NCBI RefSeq assembly: GCF_031877795.1
Contig: NC_133946.1
Coordinates: forward strand, 10,515,144 to 10,579,143
Origin: Strix aluco
Lineage: Eukaryota > Chordata > Aves > Strigiformes > Strigidae
DNA length: 64,000 nucleotides
Reading direction: 5' to 3'
Within the stretch, counting starts at the first letter, position 1. Each line of letters opens with the position of its first letter. Made by a program: the position numbers and the translations under genes. This document shows positions 10,513 to 20,649 of the stretch, in pieces. The notes below the pieces were generated by a model that had not been told where the DNA came from, ran no database searches, and saw nothing but the letters and a program-made list of their open reading frames with translations.

Positions 10513-11490
10513 ATGGATGAGACCAACACAACAGACATCTCTCTGAGTTACATGGTTTCTGAATATGCAGACTCTCAGGCAGTTAATCAATCTCAATGCA
10601 TAACACAAAATCATAGTATGTTGATCATTTCAGGTGTCTGTATTTGCATCTGCATGTGTGGACTTGTGGGGAATGTGGTGGTGGTGTGGTTCCTGGGCTT
10701 CCAGATGAAGAAGAGCCCCTTCACTGTCTACGTCCTGAACTTGGCCATCGCTGACTTCTCTCTGCTCCTGTTCCTTCTTGTTAAACTTACGTTACATTTT
10801 ATTTCAGCAGTCTATTGCATTTTCTCATTTCAATATCGTTTGACCAACTATATCCTGATGGATCTGTTTCTGTTTTGGTATTTTGCCAGCATGTATCTCC
10901 TGACAGCAATGAGCTTGGAGAGGTGCCTGTCTGTTTTGTTCCCAATCTGGTACAGGTGTCACCGCCCAAAGCACTTGTCGGGCATCATGTGTGGGGTGCT
11001 CTGGGCTCTCGCCGGAATTTTTGTTTCTTTGGTTTTCATTAGTTGTTATTTCCCTTTGCATATAAGCTGTGAACGACTAGTACAAGGTGTAAGCATTGTG
11101 AATTTTCTCATTTTCTCATTATTCCCATTCCTTTCCAACCTCTCCCTGTTCATCAAACTCCAATGTGGCTCACAGAGGCGACGCCTGGGGAAACTCTATA
11201 TTGCTGTTCTGCTCAGTGTGATCTTCTTGTTCCTCTTTGGGTTTCCCTTCAGCGTGGTGGTTTTTCTTGATCCTATTTATTTAAACCTGTTTTACCTTCA
11301 TATTTCTTACCTGTTGGCATCAATGAACAGCAGCATCAATCCGGTCATTTACTTCCTGGTGGGGAGCTGCCGGCAACGCCGGTTCCAAGGCTCCATGAAA
11401 GTCGCCCTCCGACGAGTGTTCAAAGAGAAAGTGGTGAGCGAGGAGGAGACCCATGTGCCTGAGGATACTGCGGTGCAGACCCCTCTATAA
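10513..11490 (+). CDS. Mas-related G-protein-coupled receptor (MRGPR receptor 3)
   Basis: Encodes a 325-residue MRGPR-family class A GPCR. Sequons lie near residues 5, 25 and 33. Motifs in order: GN in TM1, LNLAIAD with D81 in TM2, MSLERC (E136, R137) after TM3, IWYRCHRPKH in loop 2, a TM6 proline in FGFPFSV, and NPVIY (276-280) in TM7. Loop 2 carries cysteines near 178 and 186, a candidate TM4-TM5 disulfide that receptor 2 lacks. The ATG is preceded by GTCACC and lies 50 bases after the acceptor. The first eight codons are identical to those of receptor 2, after which the N-terminus and the first two helices drop to roughly half identity by eye. The last 50 residues are again close. It looks intact and functional; ligand unknown. 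Confidence 0.93.
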   Translation: MDETNTTDISLSYMVSEYADSQAVNQSQCITQNHSMLIISGVCICICMCGLVGNVVVVWFLGFQMKKSPFTVYVLNLAIADFSLLLFLLVKLTLHFISAVYCIFSFQYRLTNYILMDLFLFWYFASMYLLTAMSLERCLSVLFPIWYRCHRPKHLSGIMCGVLWALAGIFVSLVFISCYFPLHISCERLVQGVSIVNFLIFSLFPFLSNLSLFIKLQCGSQRRRLGKLYIAVLLSVIFLFLFGFPFSVVVFLDPIYLNLFYLHISYLLASMNSSINPVIYFLVGSCRQRRFQGSMKVALRRVFKEKVVSEEETHVPEDTAVQTPL

Positions 11491-11612
11491 GGCCCTGCTG
11501 GAGAGGAGACCCTCACAGACAGCCAGGGGATGGAGGCGTGGGGGCACATGGCACAGAGCCAGCGTGCTCTGCCGGTCCCATTGCAGTGACCCTCATTGTT
11601 CCGGCCTCAGCG

Positions 11613-11618
11613 AATAAA
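11613..11618 (+). promoter_or_regulatory. poly(A) signal AATAAA, receptor 3
   Basis: An AATAAA hexamer about 120 bases after the stop codon, in the context GCGAATAAAGTCTGG. This context is shared with the minus-strand signal of receptor 2. Confidence 0.75.
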
Positions 11619-11749
11619 GTCTGGCTCCTTTGGCTCAACAGATGAGTTTTGTGGTGTTTTGGGGGATCTCTTGCCTGGGGAAGTTCTGACACATTAGGTC
11701 CTTGGGAAGCTCTGGCCATCTCTACTGGCCAAGCAAGGCAGGGCTCTCT

Positions 11750-12915
11750 TGCCCAGAGAAGCTGGCAATTCACCCCCACCAAAATCCCCCTCCCAGCCCA
11801 GCTGAACCCCTCTGCCTCCTCAGTGGACGGTGATTTCACAAATATCTGCGGGGTCGATGCCTCTAGATGGCAGGAGAGGGGCATGGATCACACAGAGCGT
11901 CCTTGGACTTCCCTCCAAAGAGCCGGTCAGCAGAGCCGGCCCTGCACTCCCAGCCGATGGAAAGAGAGACCAACCAACACCAGGTAGGGCTGCAGAGCTC
12001 GGGGAGAAACAAGAGCATTCTCTTATACTTTAAACGGGAATTTGTCACACTTTTTAATTACAGGGTTAATTTGTTCTGAGAAAAGTATAGATTCGATAGT
12101 GCCAGGGGATTACGAGTGTCGTGTTCCCCGCACTCATGTTCATGCCAAGAAGTTCACTCAAGGTGCTGCTTTTCGGCTGTGCTCCAGGGGAATATGGGCT
12201 TTTGCAACAGACTATGGCCGGCTGATGAGACATCATGTCCTGGAGGCTGTCCCCTCCCTGCTGGGGTCTCTCAGGGACCGGACAGCACAGAAAGTGTCCC
12301 TGCAAGCGGGCAGGGAATCTGCTCCAGCCCTGCTCCTATCAGTCCCTACAGGAAAACCAAGAGAGAATTTTAAGACATGCTTTGCTTTTCAATATCTCCA
12401 CAAAAGTTTTGTCCACAGGGACAAAAACATCCCAAAGGAGGCTTCTTTTTGCCTTACTTCAGCCAGTGCTATGATACCCTGTCTGCTAAACTTGGAAGGG
12501 CAGATGGAGGGAGATAAGTCTCCAGAAAAGGTACTAATTTTGGAAAGGAAATATTTCAAGGTGAAGAGCGAGCCAACACAGTGCAGCTCAGGGTGTCAGG
12601 TGCCAAAGACCACCTCTGTGATGCCGGAGAGAAGCACAGTGAGCCAATGTCAGCTGCAGAGGCTGAGACAGGAACCTGCTCTGGCACAGCTCACCAAACA
12701 CTCCCCAGACACAATGGCAAGCCATGCCATGAAGCAAGGCAGGGGATTACCAGATCAGATGGTCTTGGCAACTCAGAGACACTAATTCCCGTATTGTCTT
12801 TGCTCGCAGCAAAGATTTCATAGTAACTCCACTGAACACACCTTCTCTGTCCTTGAACAAGAGCTTGAAATATGGAAATTAAGATAACCACATATATGGG
12901 CCACTTAGTTTTATA
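11750..12915. other. intergenic stretch, no gene seen
   Basis: A 247-codon open frame covers 12042-12785 but shows no family motif, repeat or splice support, and several other frames are open across the same bases. I treat it as chance. No transposon was recognised. Confidence 0.5.
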
Positions 12916-12919
12916 GAAA

Positions 12920-13090
12920 TTAGGAGCATCCTACTGCTCATCTGCCTGTGCGGGCTGGGGGGATTAGGGCCATCCTTTGGTTCTCTAGCTTCAGCATCAA
13001 GAGGAAGCCCTTCCGTGCCTCCATCCTGAACCTCAGGAGGAGCTGAGCAGCTCCTCTGCATGGCTGTTTCAGTGACTAACCATACATTCC
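12920..13090 (+). pseudogene. decayed MRGPR fragment (TM1-TM2)
   Basis: The plus strand carries CTGCTCATCTGCCTGTGCGG, the same run that encodes LLICLCG in TM1 of the intact receptors. Recognisable but shifted versions follow of the LWLLGF, RIRRNPF, ILNL and LLCM blocks. The reading frame is broken by small insertions and deletions, and a short deletion removes part of the LAVAD region of TM2. The antisense frame also resembles the antisense frames of receptors 5 and 4, which independently supports homology. Nothing of TM3-TM7 is visible downstream, so this is a truncated, nonfunctional copy on the same strand as receptor 3. Confidence 0.8.
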
Positions 13091-13094
13091 AAAA

Positions 13095-15345
13095 TCCTGA
13101 TTGTAGTGATCTTTTTCTTCATTTTGTTGCTACTCCTAAATTAAATATGGATATATTTTTTTTGTTGTTTCCAACATGGTAGCTCTGACCCCAAAGATCT
13201 GCTTGTTCATTCTGGGAGGGACCTGGGCAGCAGATGACATCTGTCGGGGATGCTTGCAGTTAACAGAGATGTATCTCACTGAAAGAAGCCTCCAGTTGAG
13301 CCAAACCACAGCACTGGAGCTGCCCAGACATGCTGAAAGCTTTCCTCAGGAAAAGCTGAGCACACCAGGAGAGCATCTCCTCATAGGGTAGAGGGCTGAG
13401 GCTGGCTGCCGCAGGCAGAAGTGGAAGGGCAGAGGGAAAGACCAGAAGGAAAGGACCTCGCAGCATCCCAGCACCTGGGAGATTGCTGGGGAAAGCAGGG
13501 AGGAGGCACACACCCTGACAGGGGAAATCATCCCATTTGCAGGTGACAGGGAGGCCTGTACTCACCCACCCATTTCCCTGACTCTTACACAGTGGGGAGT
13601 TGTCCATCCTTTTCCCTCTACCTCAAATCCAAGGGTAACTAACATGCCACTGCTTTTAGAAAGAGAAGCAATAGTATAACCCATGGGTGGTGAGTCACGG
13701 TTTGAAGACACATGATGAGATTAAACATCTCAGAAGCATTTATTTAGAGAGTTGTTTTACAGAACAGGGCAGGAGTCTTCCATAGTTGAGAGGGGTTTTT
13801 TTTCTCCCTCTCTCCTATTTTCCAGTCCTTTGGAAAGTAAAAACTTTCCAAGTTACAACCTGGTGTCCAGGAAAGGGCTCCCATCATCCAGGTTGTGCCT
13901 CCCAAGGCAGGTGCAGAAGGACTACGATCCTCCCGTGTGCTTTTCCTGATTCCTGGGATCTCCCTTGCCTGCAGAGTCACCCAGGCCACCACCTATCCGA
14001 GCTCCTTGTTTTTACGAGAGAGTCTTACAGGTTTAGTTATCATGGCTCTGTACTTGTATGGTGCCAAGTGATCGATTTATGTTCCAGCTTGTCCGGTGAC
14101 ATGTGGCTCTGGGCTGAGGGACAAGCCAAAAGGCAGAGAAACTTCTGTCACCGTCCCAGGTCCCAGAGGCCACAACATCAGCAGTTCCTGGGTCTGCTCT
14201 GCTGATGCCTTTTCTCCCTCCACCCCTCCCTGCCAGCTGCATCTTCCCAACTTTTCCCTTGTGCTCATACTAAAGTTAGTGCAGCCTGATGTGGTGGAGA
14301 GTCGCTCCAGGAAACAAAATCAGCTCAAAAGCAACGATTTGTTGGTGGTTTAGTTCACAGACAAACGAGGGCTGGCGTATCCCCCAGCCAGCAAGGGCTG
14401 ACAGGCACAGAAGGGAGAGAGGAGCAGAGAAAATGCTGCCACTACCCCATTTACCCAGCAAGTGCCTGAGCCAGGCTACAGGGAGTCAGTCCTCATGGCC
14501 TCAGCAGGGTCTTTCCCATAAGGAGTCCACTGTTTTCCTTCCCTCTCCCTGTATCCTCTTTCACATGGAAAATCCAGTCTTTACAGAGTCTTCAGCCAGG
14601 GCTGTGCTTTTTGGATTGTTTCATTTCAACCTTACTCCTCTTGTTTTTCTAGATGAGGAACAGGCACTCCAGAAATGGATACAGACCTCAGGTCATGGTT
14701 GCGAAACGGCGTTTGCTCACAGACAGCCCGCAGAAAAGTGGGAGGAACCACGAGCGGCACTTCCAGTCAAAAACCCTTGTGTGCAGACAACTCACATGAT
14801 GTGTGGACAAAACTCAGTTTGCAGCAGAAGCGACGCGTTTCAGGGAAAGCAACCCCAAACACGCGCCTACCTGCCTGCTAACAAAGCTGAGTGTCAAGTC
14901 TCCACATATTCTTCACACGTGTTGGCACCCGCTGGAGATGCACACACAAGGGTTTGCCCAGGAATTGTTCTGCCCTGTTGTGCCAAGATTTCTTATCCAA
15001 GAGCACTCTGTCTTAAGAAAACACACCAAAAAACCCCACTGGCAGGAGCAAAGATCCTCCACCGCTCTGTTTTAATAGCTCGTGGGGTAGAGCAAGCTCA
15101 CTTCTGGGAAAGCTCAGACCTGTTGGATAGGACAGATTCAAAGAGAAGGTTTCAAAGCAAAAGGTTTCGATGGGTATGTCATCACGCTGTCCAGTGTCCA
15201 TCCCAGGAAGATCCCGTGACACCCAGCATGTTTTGTTGGGCTGCAGCTGATTCTGTTCAGCTGTGGCCAGATCCACACTGAAATCTCACCCTGGCTGGCA
15301 GGACGCCTCCGTCCCGAGAGCATCTTGTCCCAGGGAGGGGCTGCA
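13095..15345. other. intergenic stretch, no gene seen
   Basis: The longest open frame (14289-15281, plus, 330 codons) has no recognisable domain and no receptor motif. It overlaps other open frames and is probably chance. TTTATT at 13739-13744 could be a distant minus-strand poly(A) signal for receptor 4, but it is 1.6 kb from the stop codon and unsupported. Confidence 0.45.
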
Positions 15346-15350
15346 GAGGT

Positions 15351-16331
15351 TTAAACAGCTGTTTCCACTGTGTTTTCTCTGGGACTTTTGCCTCTATTTT
15401 GGGGCTCTGTTACATCTTCAAAAGCCCTTTGGAAAGCAACCCTAACAGAGAGTGTGAACCTGTCTGCACAGCTCCCAGCCAAGAAGTAAATAACAGGGGT
15501 GATACTGCTGTTCACACAGGCGAGCAGGAGAGAGGTGTCAAAGACAAAAACAGAAAAATCAAACAGTCTCAGCAAGAGCCAGTAACCAAAATCAGCTGTG
15601 AAGAAGGGGAAGACGAAGACAGCCAGCAGGACCACAGCACAGAGCTTCCTTGGGGGGTATTGCCGTGAACAGCACAAGACTCTGGCAAGCAGGGTTAGAC
15701 CAGAAAAAATCAGAATAAGCAGCGATAAGAGGTAGCTCAGGACGAAGACAGTGAGCGCCGCAGGGCAGACGTAGAGGGTCACGGTGAGCAGGAAGGAGAG
15801 AGCCCAGAGCAGGGCACACACCAGCACTGGCAAGTGCTGGGAGTGGTGGCAGGAGCAGCGGGCCGGGGGCAGGATGGACACAGACATTACAGCACTGAAA
15901 CCTGTCAGGAGGTAGACGCCGGCGGTGAAAGCGAAGAGGATGGTGATGTTCAACACAGTTGTCACGTCCCGTGAGCCCAGCCTGTGACAAGCGCTCTCCG
16001 GCCCATAAAATATTGCAAGGGCAACGGCGATGGAGAGGAGGAAGGTGAAGTTGGCGACGGCCAGGCTGACGATGTAGACGGTGATGGGGTTCCTGCGGAC
16101 ACGGGCGCCGAGGAGCCAGAGGACGGCCCCGTTCCCTGTCAGCCCGCAGAGGCAGATGAGCAGCGTGACAGGGACTTTGCTGTAGTGACCAGCTTCACGG
16201 TCGGTCCAGTCGTAGTGGTCGTCCTCATACCTCAGCAGCCTGTGATGCCAAGTCCTGTTAAATGCTGTCCCACCGGGCTGGCTCCAGCAAGCAGAGCTGG
16301 CTCTTTCCATGGCAGGGAGCAGTGTGCTCAT
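15351..16331 (-). CDS. atypical MRGPR-family receptor with lost signature motifs (receptor 4)
   Basis: An open frame of 326 residues clearly homologous to the other receptors: LLICLCGLTGNGAVLWLLG in TM1 (58-75), RRNPITVY in loop 1, LVCALLWALSF in TM4, VAFQRAFED near the C-terminus. Key class A residues are changed. The TM2 aspartate is N94 (AVANF). The TM3 IERC motif is AVMS (V148, M149 in place of E, R). The family loop IWYRCHRPKH has become ARCSCHHSQH. The TM6 proline position reads TADF. NPVIY is TPVIY (T278). Only one cysteine remains in loop 2 (C189). The start at 16331 follows an acceptor AG at 16368-16367 by 35 bases; an in-frame ATG at 16310 is an alternative start. It could be a non-signalling or decoy receptor, or a gene at an early stage of decay that still has an open frame. 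Confidence 0.82.
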   Translation of the reverse strand: MSTLLPAMERASSACWSQPGGTAFNRTWHHRLLRYEDDHYDWTDREAGHYSKVPVTLLICLCGLTGNGAVLWLLGARVRRNPITVYIVSLAVANFTFLLSIAVALAIFYGPESACHRLGSRDVTTVLNITILFAFTAGVYLLTGFSAVMSVSILPPARCSCHHSQHLPVLVCALLWALSFLLTVTLYVCPAALTVFVLSYLLSLLILIFSGLTLLARVLCCSRQYPPRKLCAVVLLAVFVFPFFTADFGYWLLLRLFDFSVFVFDTSLLLACVNSSITPVIYFLAGSCADRFTLSVRVAFQRAFEDVTEPQNRGKSPRENTVETAV

Positions 16332-16379
16332 TAAAAAACCTCTGCTGCTTCTTCCCCCTCCCACAGCTGGAGGGATGAG

Positions 16380-19015
16380 ACAAAATAGAGACATGTTAGC
16401 AACTCTCCTGTCCCCCACACTAGGTTTATCAGATCTTTGCAGCCGTGTCCCAGCTCCCACGTGAAGGAGCACAGAGAGAAACAAGGGACAGGAGAGGGGA
16501 AGACAGGATGTGGGGAGATGGGTATGACATGTCTGGCACAAGAACATGTGCAGAGGTGAAGCAAAAGCGAGGGAGATGCCACCTTCCTGGCTTTGGACAG
16601 GACAGATCTGGAGAAGGAAAATAATAAGCTGAGAGGATTGTCCTTGGAGATGTCAAAGAGCAAGTGGTTTTGGGGGTGGATCTGGTATGGATTCTCAGGT
16701 GTCTAATATTATAGTTGATCTTACTAAGCTGCTGGTTTCCTTCAGTGGGACGCTCGTTTCAGTATTCCCCTACCACCTTTTCCCCCAATATTTATAGGTC
16801 TTAATATCCTAGAAACCACTATCCCCAATCAGATTTGGTGAAAATAGACCAAGAGATTCAAAACTAATGAGGGGAGGCACTGATTAGGCTGAAAAAAAGC
16901 CCCACCCAGAAAAAGTCTGACCTTCTTTCCTCTCGCAGCCCGGAGAACTTCACTGGAGCAGACGCGCTGCAGATTCATCACCTCGCACTCGCCAGCTGCC
17001 ACCCCCGTGATCTTCATGAGGTTTTCTGGAATTATCACTTGGAACACTGGGCAGGAGCCTGCCTTGGTGAGCCTGTGCAGCGTCCAGCAAGGGCTCTTTC
17101 TCAGGTCCTTTCACAAAGCACTTTTCCCCACGTTAGCCAAGCAGGTCATGTTCTCAAGGGTTCTTGCAAACAGGGAACTATTTCATTGCATTTGACAGCA
17201 TCAGGGTTCTGGTTATAATCTATTCTTGTCTTTGTACAGGAAATGACTAACAAAAAAGAGTCTCAGAAATGAGACCTATGGGAAAAGCAGATTGTCTCCA
17301 TGTCAGGTTCCTCTTTCATTTCTTTTTAAAGCAACCCCATTTCCAAAATATTAACATCTTTGAACAGGCTGAACTTTTCTCCTGTTGTTCCAGGGGTGTA
17401 TCTTTAGGACCCTGTGCTACAAACTTTGTGTTGCTGCAAAACTTCTATTTCTGATTCAGATCTAGGTTTGCCACTTGTATACCACAATTTCACAGTGGTA
17501 CTCGACCTTCAAATACACCGTTTCCGAGAATGTGCTAGGAGTGTGTGCACCGATTGCATCCAGGAGCCAACTGAATTATAAGATCTGTGCATGAACCGGA
17601 ACACAGGCAGATGGTGGAAAGATGATTTAGAATTTCAGGAAAATCTTTTATTTTCCTAAGGAGAGGTGAATCAATGCTGCTCACTTGGCTTTAGCCATCT
17701 AAAAGTTACGGGTTTCATCTGAGTTGTCTTCTACACTCTGTAGTCAGTCAGCAGCCTACAAGGGTTTCCTCAGACAGGCCCATGTAAGTTCTAGAGAGCT
17801 GAAGTTAGGTGAAATGATTCCTACCCAGACCGATCGCTGCGAAGGTCAAACATCTCCTGTTGCATCTGGGAGCAGGGGTGCTCCTGCTGTGGGGACCCCA
17901 GGACCAAACCCGCCTCCTCTCTCCCTCGCTGATGATGCGCTTGTGTCCCCAGCTACAGAATCTCACACCCCCTCACCCAGCCAACCCCTTCAAGTGCAGA
18001 CAGGTCATGATAAGGAAAGCACCAAGGCCCAGCAGCTAAATGCCGTGCAACACAACGCTCGCTGCCCAATCTACCCGTGTGCTCCACAAAAGAGCAGAAT
18101 CACCCAGCGTTTCTCGGCTTCTGCTTTCATGGGCAACATCCTGAGCACGTTCGCCTAAGATTTTGATGTCCAACACATGATTTACAGACGTAATTGTTTG
18201 TTTGTACGGGGGTCAGGCTTGTATGTGTTCAAAGGAAGCTACATTCTGTAAATATTATGGCTCTGGTAGCAGTTGTTTCTGTGTCGGGAAGGCTAATAAA
18301 ACCATCTGGCAGGCAGAGCTCAGCCTCCTCAAGCCATCATCTGCGAGAACCTTCCCAGCCTCTATTTCTATCTCTTTTCTTGGGTCTGCCCTGCCTGTTT
18401 GCTCCATGGGCTTCCCCACCCGGTGCACAGAATTGCTGTTTCCAAGAGCCATCAGCCCCTCGCTGTCTGTCTCTCCATCCTCTGTCCAACCTGGCTCAGG
18501 ACTGATCTCCAGCAGCACTTGTCTCTTTGCCTGTCCCCTCCTGCCTTCCTGGTTAAACCCCCTTGGCAGGGTGAAGGTCTGGCTGCTGACTGATGCTGCC
18601 AGCTCCATCAGCCAGACTGAGATGGGTTTTCTCTGTCAGACTGCGGCACAGGAGGAAATTAAGCCAGAAGGAGCTGAACATATTGTTTCTGTCCCTCACC
18701 GCCATCTCCTCTGGTTTGGGGGCTTTTGAGGATCAAGGTAGTGAGTATCAGGCACCAACGTCCCAGCAGAGGGTAGAGGCAAGAAGAGTTGGGACATCTC
18801 CACGCTGGGAAGCAGACAAGGCACAGATCGGGCCAAGAGCGTGGCCGTGTTAACCCTGAAGAACAGGAGAACAGATGAGGCAGGACTTTCTGGACCACAA
18901 TATTTCAGCATTATAAACTAGTGGGCAGTGTGAGGCAACCGTCACAACGGTAATTTTGAGAACAAGCAAGGGCACCCCATGGAGCCAGCAAGGGAAGAAA
19001 CTGCAGACAACGATA
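16380..19015. other. intergenic or leader-intron stretch, no gene seen
   Basis: The left end holds the minus-strand acceptor of receptor 4 and presumably its leader intron and first exon, which I could not locate. The remainder up to the 3' end of receptor 5 shows only short overlapping open frames without family features and no recognised repeat. Confidence 0.45.
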
Positions 19016-19033
19016 AGTTACATGAAAGACACT

Positions 19034-19039
19034 TTTATT
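19034..19039 (-). promoter_or_regulatory. poly(A) signal AATAAA, receptor 5
   Basis: TTTATT on the plus strand, about 200 bases past the minus-strand stop codon of receptor 5, next to an AT-rich tract (19,040-19,080). Confidence 0.6.
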
Positions 19040-19240
19040 AAAATAACTATTAAATATATATATAAATAACTATTAAAAATAAGTTTGAGGTGGGAACCAG
19101 CCCTGCCCCTGGGAGTCTCTTTGAGCGTGGCTGTGTCCTGGGGGATGCACGACTGTCCACTGCTGGGCAAGAGCTCTGCTCCCGTGGGTGCTGGCCCGGG
19201 ATGCAGAGGCAGGGCTGCCCCTCTCTGCAGCCATACAGGA

Positions 19241-20221
19241 TCAGGCAGCAATTCCCATCACAGGGGTCTCACCCACCTCTTGGGAATCTGCCCTATCTTC
19301 AAAGACCCTCTGAAGAGCCACTTTGACGGATCCCCTGAACCTGGACTTGCCGTAGTTCCCAACCAGGACGTAAATGACCGGATTGATGCTGCTGTTGACA
19401 GAGGCCAGCAACAGGCAGATCTCAAAGACAAAATTAATGTAGACGAAGAAGTTGAGGAAGATCTGGACACTGAGCGGGATGCCAAAGAGGAGGAAGAAGA
19501 AAACAGTGAGGAAGATAACAGCGTACAACCTCGCCTGGTTGTGTTGCCAGGGGCTATGCCTAAGCTTGATGAAGAGGATCACGTTGGAAAGAACCACAAA
19601 GGGAGTGAAAAAGCAGAAATTAAGAAAGCACGAGGTTCCAAGAACCATCCAGCAGTGTTCAGAGTGACCCAGGTCACACACAAAGTACACCAGCCCGGCA
19701 AGGACGAAGGCAAGGGCCCACAGCAGGCTGCACACGATGGCTGACAGGAGCTTCGGGCGGTGGCATCGGCACCAGAAGGGCCAGAGGACACCCACACACC
19801 TCTCCACACTGATGGCCGTGAGGAGATAGAGGCTGGTGCTGTACATGAGCAGAACCATGGAGTGAAATAGCGGCAGCACCCGCAAAAGCTCTGGCTGAAA
19901 GCAGCTGAGCATGGGCATATGATATATTACAAGGAAAACCGAGGTGCAGAGGAGAAAGCAGGAGTCAGCCACGGCCAGGTTCAGGAGGTAGGCGGTGAAG
20001 GGGTTCCTCCTGATGCGGAAACCGAGGAGCCAGAGGATGGCCCCGTTCCCCACCAGCCCACACAGGCAGATGAGCAGCGTGATGCTACCGGTGACGATTT
20101 CAGGGATGTGTTCTGCAAAGCACCTGGTCCCATTGTGTCCATCTCCATAGACCATGCTCTCTGTAGGCGCCGGGGACACTGTGCGCCAGTCACGGATCGT
20201 GTTGTTGGGATGTCGATCCAT
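19241..20221 (-). CDS. Mas-related G-protein-coupled receptor (MRGPR receptor 5)
   Basis: Encodes a 326-residue intact MRGPR-family GPCR. The N-terminus has sequons near residues 7 and 30. Motifs in order: LLICLCGLVGNG in TM1 (49-60), LNLAVAD with D86 in TM2, ISVERC with E140-R141 after TM3, the loop FWCRCHRPK, cysteines 182 and 190 in extracellular loop 2, the TM6 proline in FGIPLSV, and NPVIY (280-284) in TM7. The tail begins with the conserved FRGSVKVALQRVFED block. The ATG lies 26 bases after an acceptor (CTTTCCCCAG, AG at 20249-20248). The upstream intron carries a long polypyrimidine tract on the sense strand. All canonical residues are present, so it is probably functional; ligand unknown. 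Confidence 0.93.
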   Translation of the reverse strand: MDRHPNNTIRDWRTVSPAPTESMVYGDGHNGTRCFAEHIPEIVTGSITLLICLCGLVGNGAILWLLGFRIRRNPFTAYLLNLAVADSCFLLCTSVFLVIYHMPMLSCFQPELLRVLPLFHSMVLLMYSTSLYLLTAISVERCVGVLWPFWCRCHRPKLLSAIVCSLLWALAFVLAGLVYFVCDLGHSEHCWMVLGTSCFLNFCFFTPFVVLSNVILFIKLRHSPWQHNQARLYAVIFLTVFFFLLFGIPLSVQIFLNFFVYINFVFEICLLLASVNSSINPVIYVLVGNYGKSRFRGSVKVALQRVFEDRADSQEVGETPVMGIAA

Positions 20222-20400
20222 CTTCCTCCTTTCTCACTCGTGCTCGCCTGGGGAAAGACAAGAGATGAAGGCAAAATTAGTGACTCTCCACTCCCCAGTA
20301 TTGTGAATGTCCTCTGGTCATTCAGTCTTCCCCCCTCCTCCATGGGCTACAACATCTGCAACCCAGAGAAAATAAGAACTGGGAAGAAAAAAAAAGAAGA

Positions 20401-20533
20401 AGGGAAGGGAAGGGAAGGGAAGGGAAGGGAAGGGAAGGGAAGGGAAGGGAAGGGAAGGGAAGGGAAGGGAAGGGAAGGGAAGGGAAGGGAAGGGAAGGGA
20501 AGGGAAGGGAAGGGAAGGGAAGGGAAGGGAAGG
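20401..20533. repeat. (GGGAA)n pentanucleotide microsatellite
   Basis: About 26 near-perfect AAGGG units on the plus strand, which read (TTCCC)n on the strand of receptor 5. It lies about 150 bases upstream of the receptor 5 splice acceptor and joins directly to the heptamer tract that follows. Confidence 0.97.
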
Positions 20534-20645
20534 GGGAAGGGGGAAGGGGGAAGGGGGAAGGGGGAAGGGGGAAGGGGGAAGGGGGAAGGGGGAAGGGGGA
20601 AGGGGGAAGGGGGAAGGGGGAAGGGGGAAGGGGGAAGGGGGAAGA
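20534..20645. repeat. (GGGGGAA)n heptanucleotide microsatellite
   Basis: About 16 copies of a seven-base unit derived from the adjacent pentamer by two extra G's. The switch between unit types is clean, at about 20,533. The plus strand is pure purine throughout. Confidence 0.97.
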
Positions 20646-20649
20646 TATC

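Larger units (their letters stand above)
9968..11745 (+). repeat. right arm of MRGPR inverted repeat
   Basis: Holds the first exon, leader intron, coding exon and 3' UTR of receptor 3, inverted relative to 6180-7965. The outer end reaches GGCCAAGCAAGGCAGG at 11729-11745, after which left and right flanks differ. The inner end is the GGAGAGGAGGGGGGTGACGT tract near 9,970. Confidence 0.8.

Noticed and set aside
12042-12785. 247-codon plus-strand open frame
   Set aside because: Unrecognisable product with mixed composition; overlaps several other open frames and stops before the pseudogene fragment.
14289-15281. 330-codon plus-strand open frame
   Set aside because: No domain, no helix pattern, no splice support, and other frames are equally open nearby.
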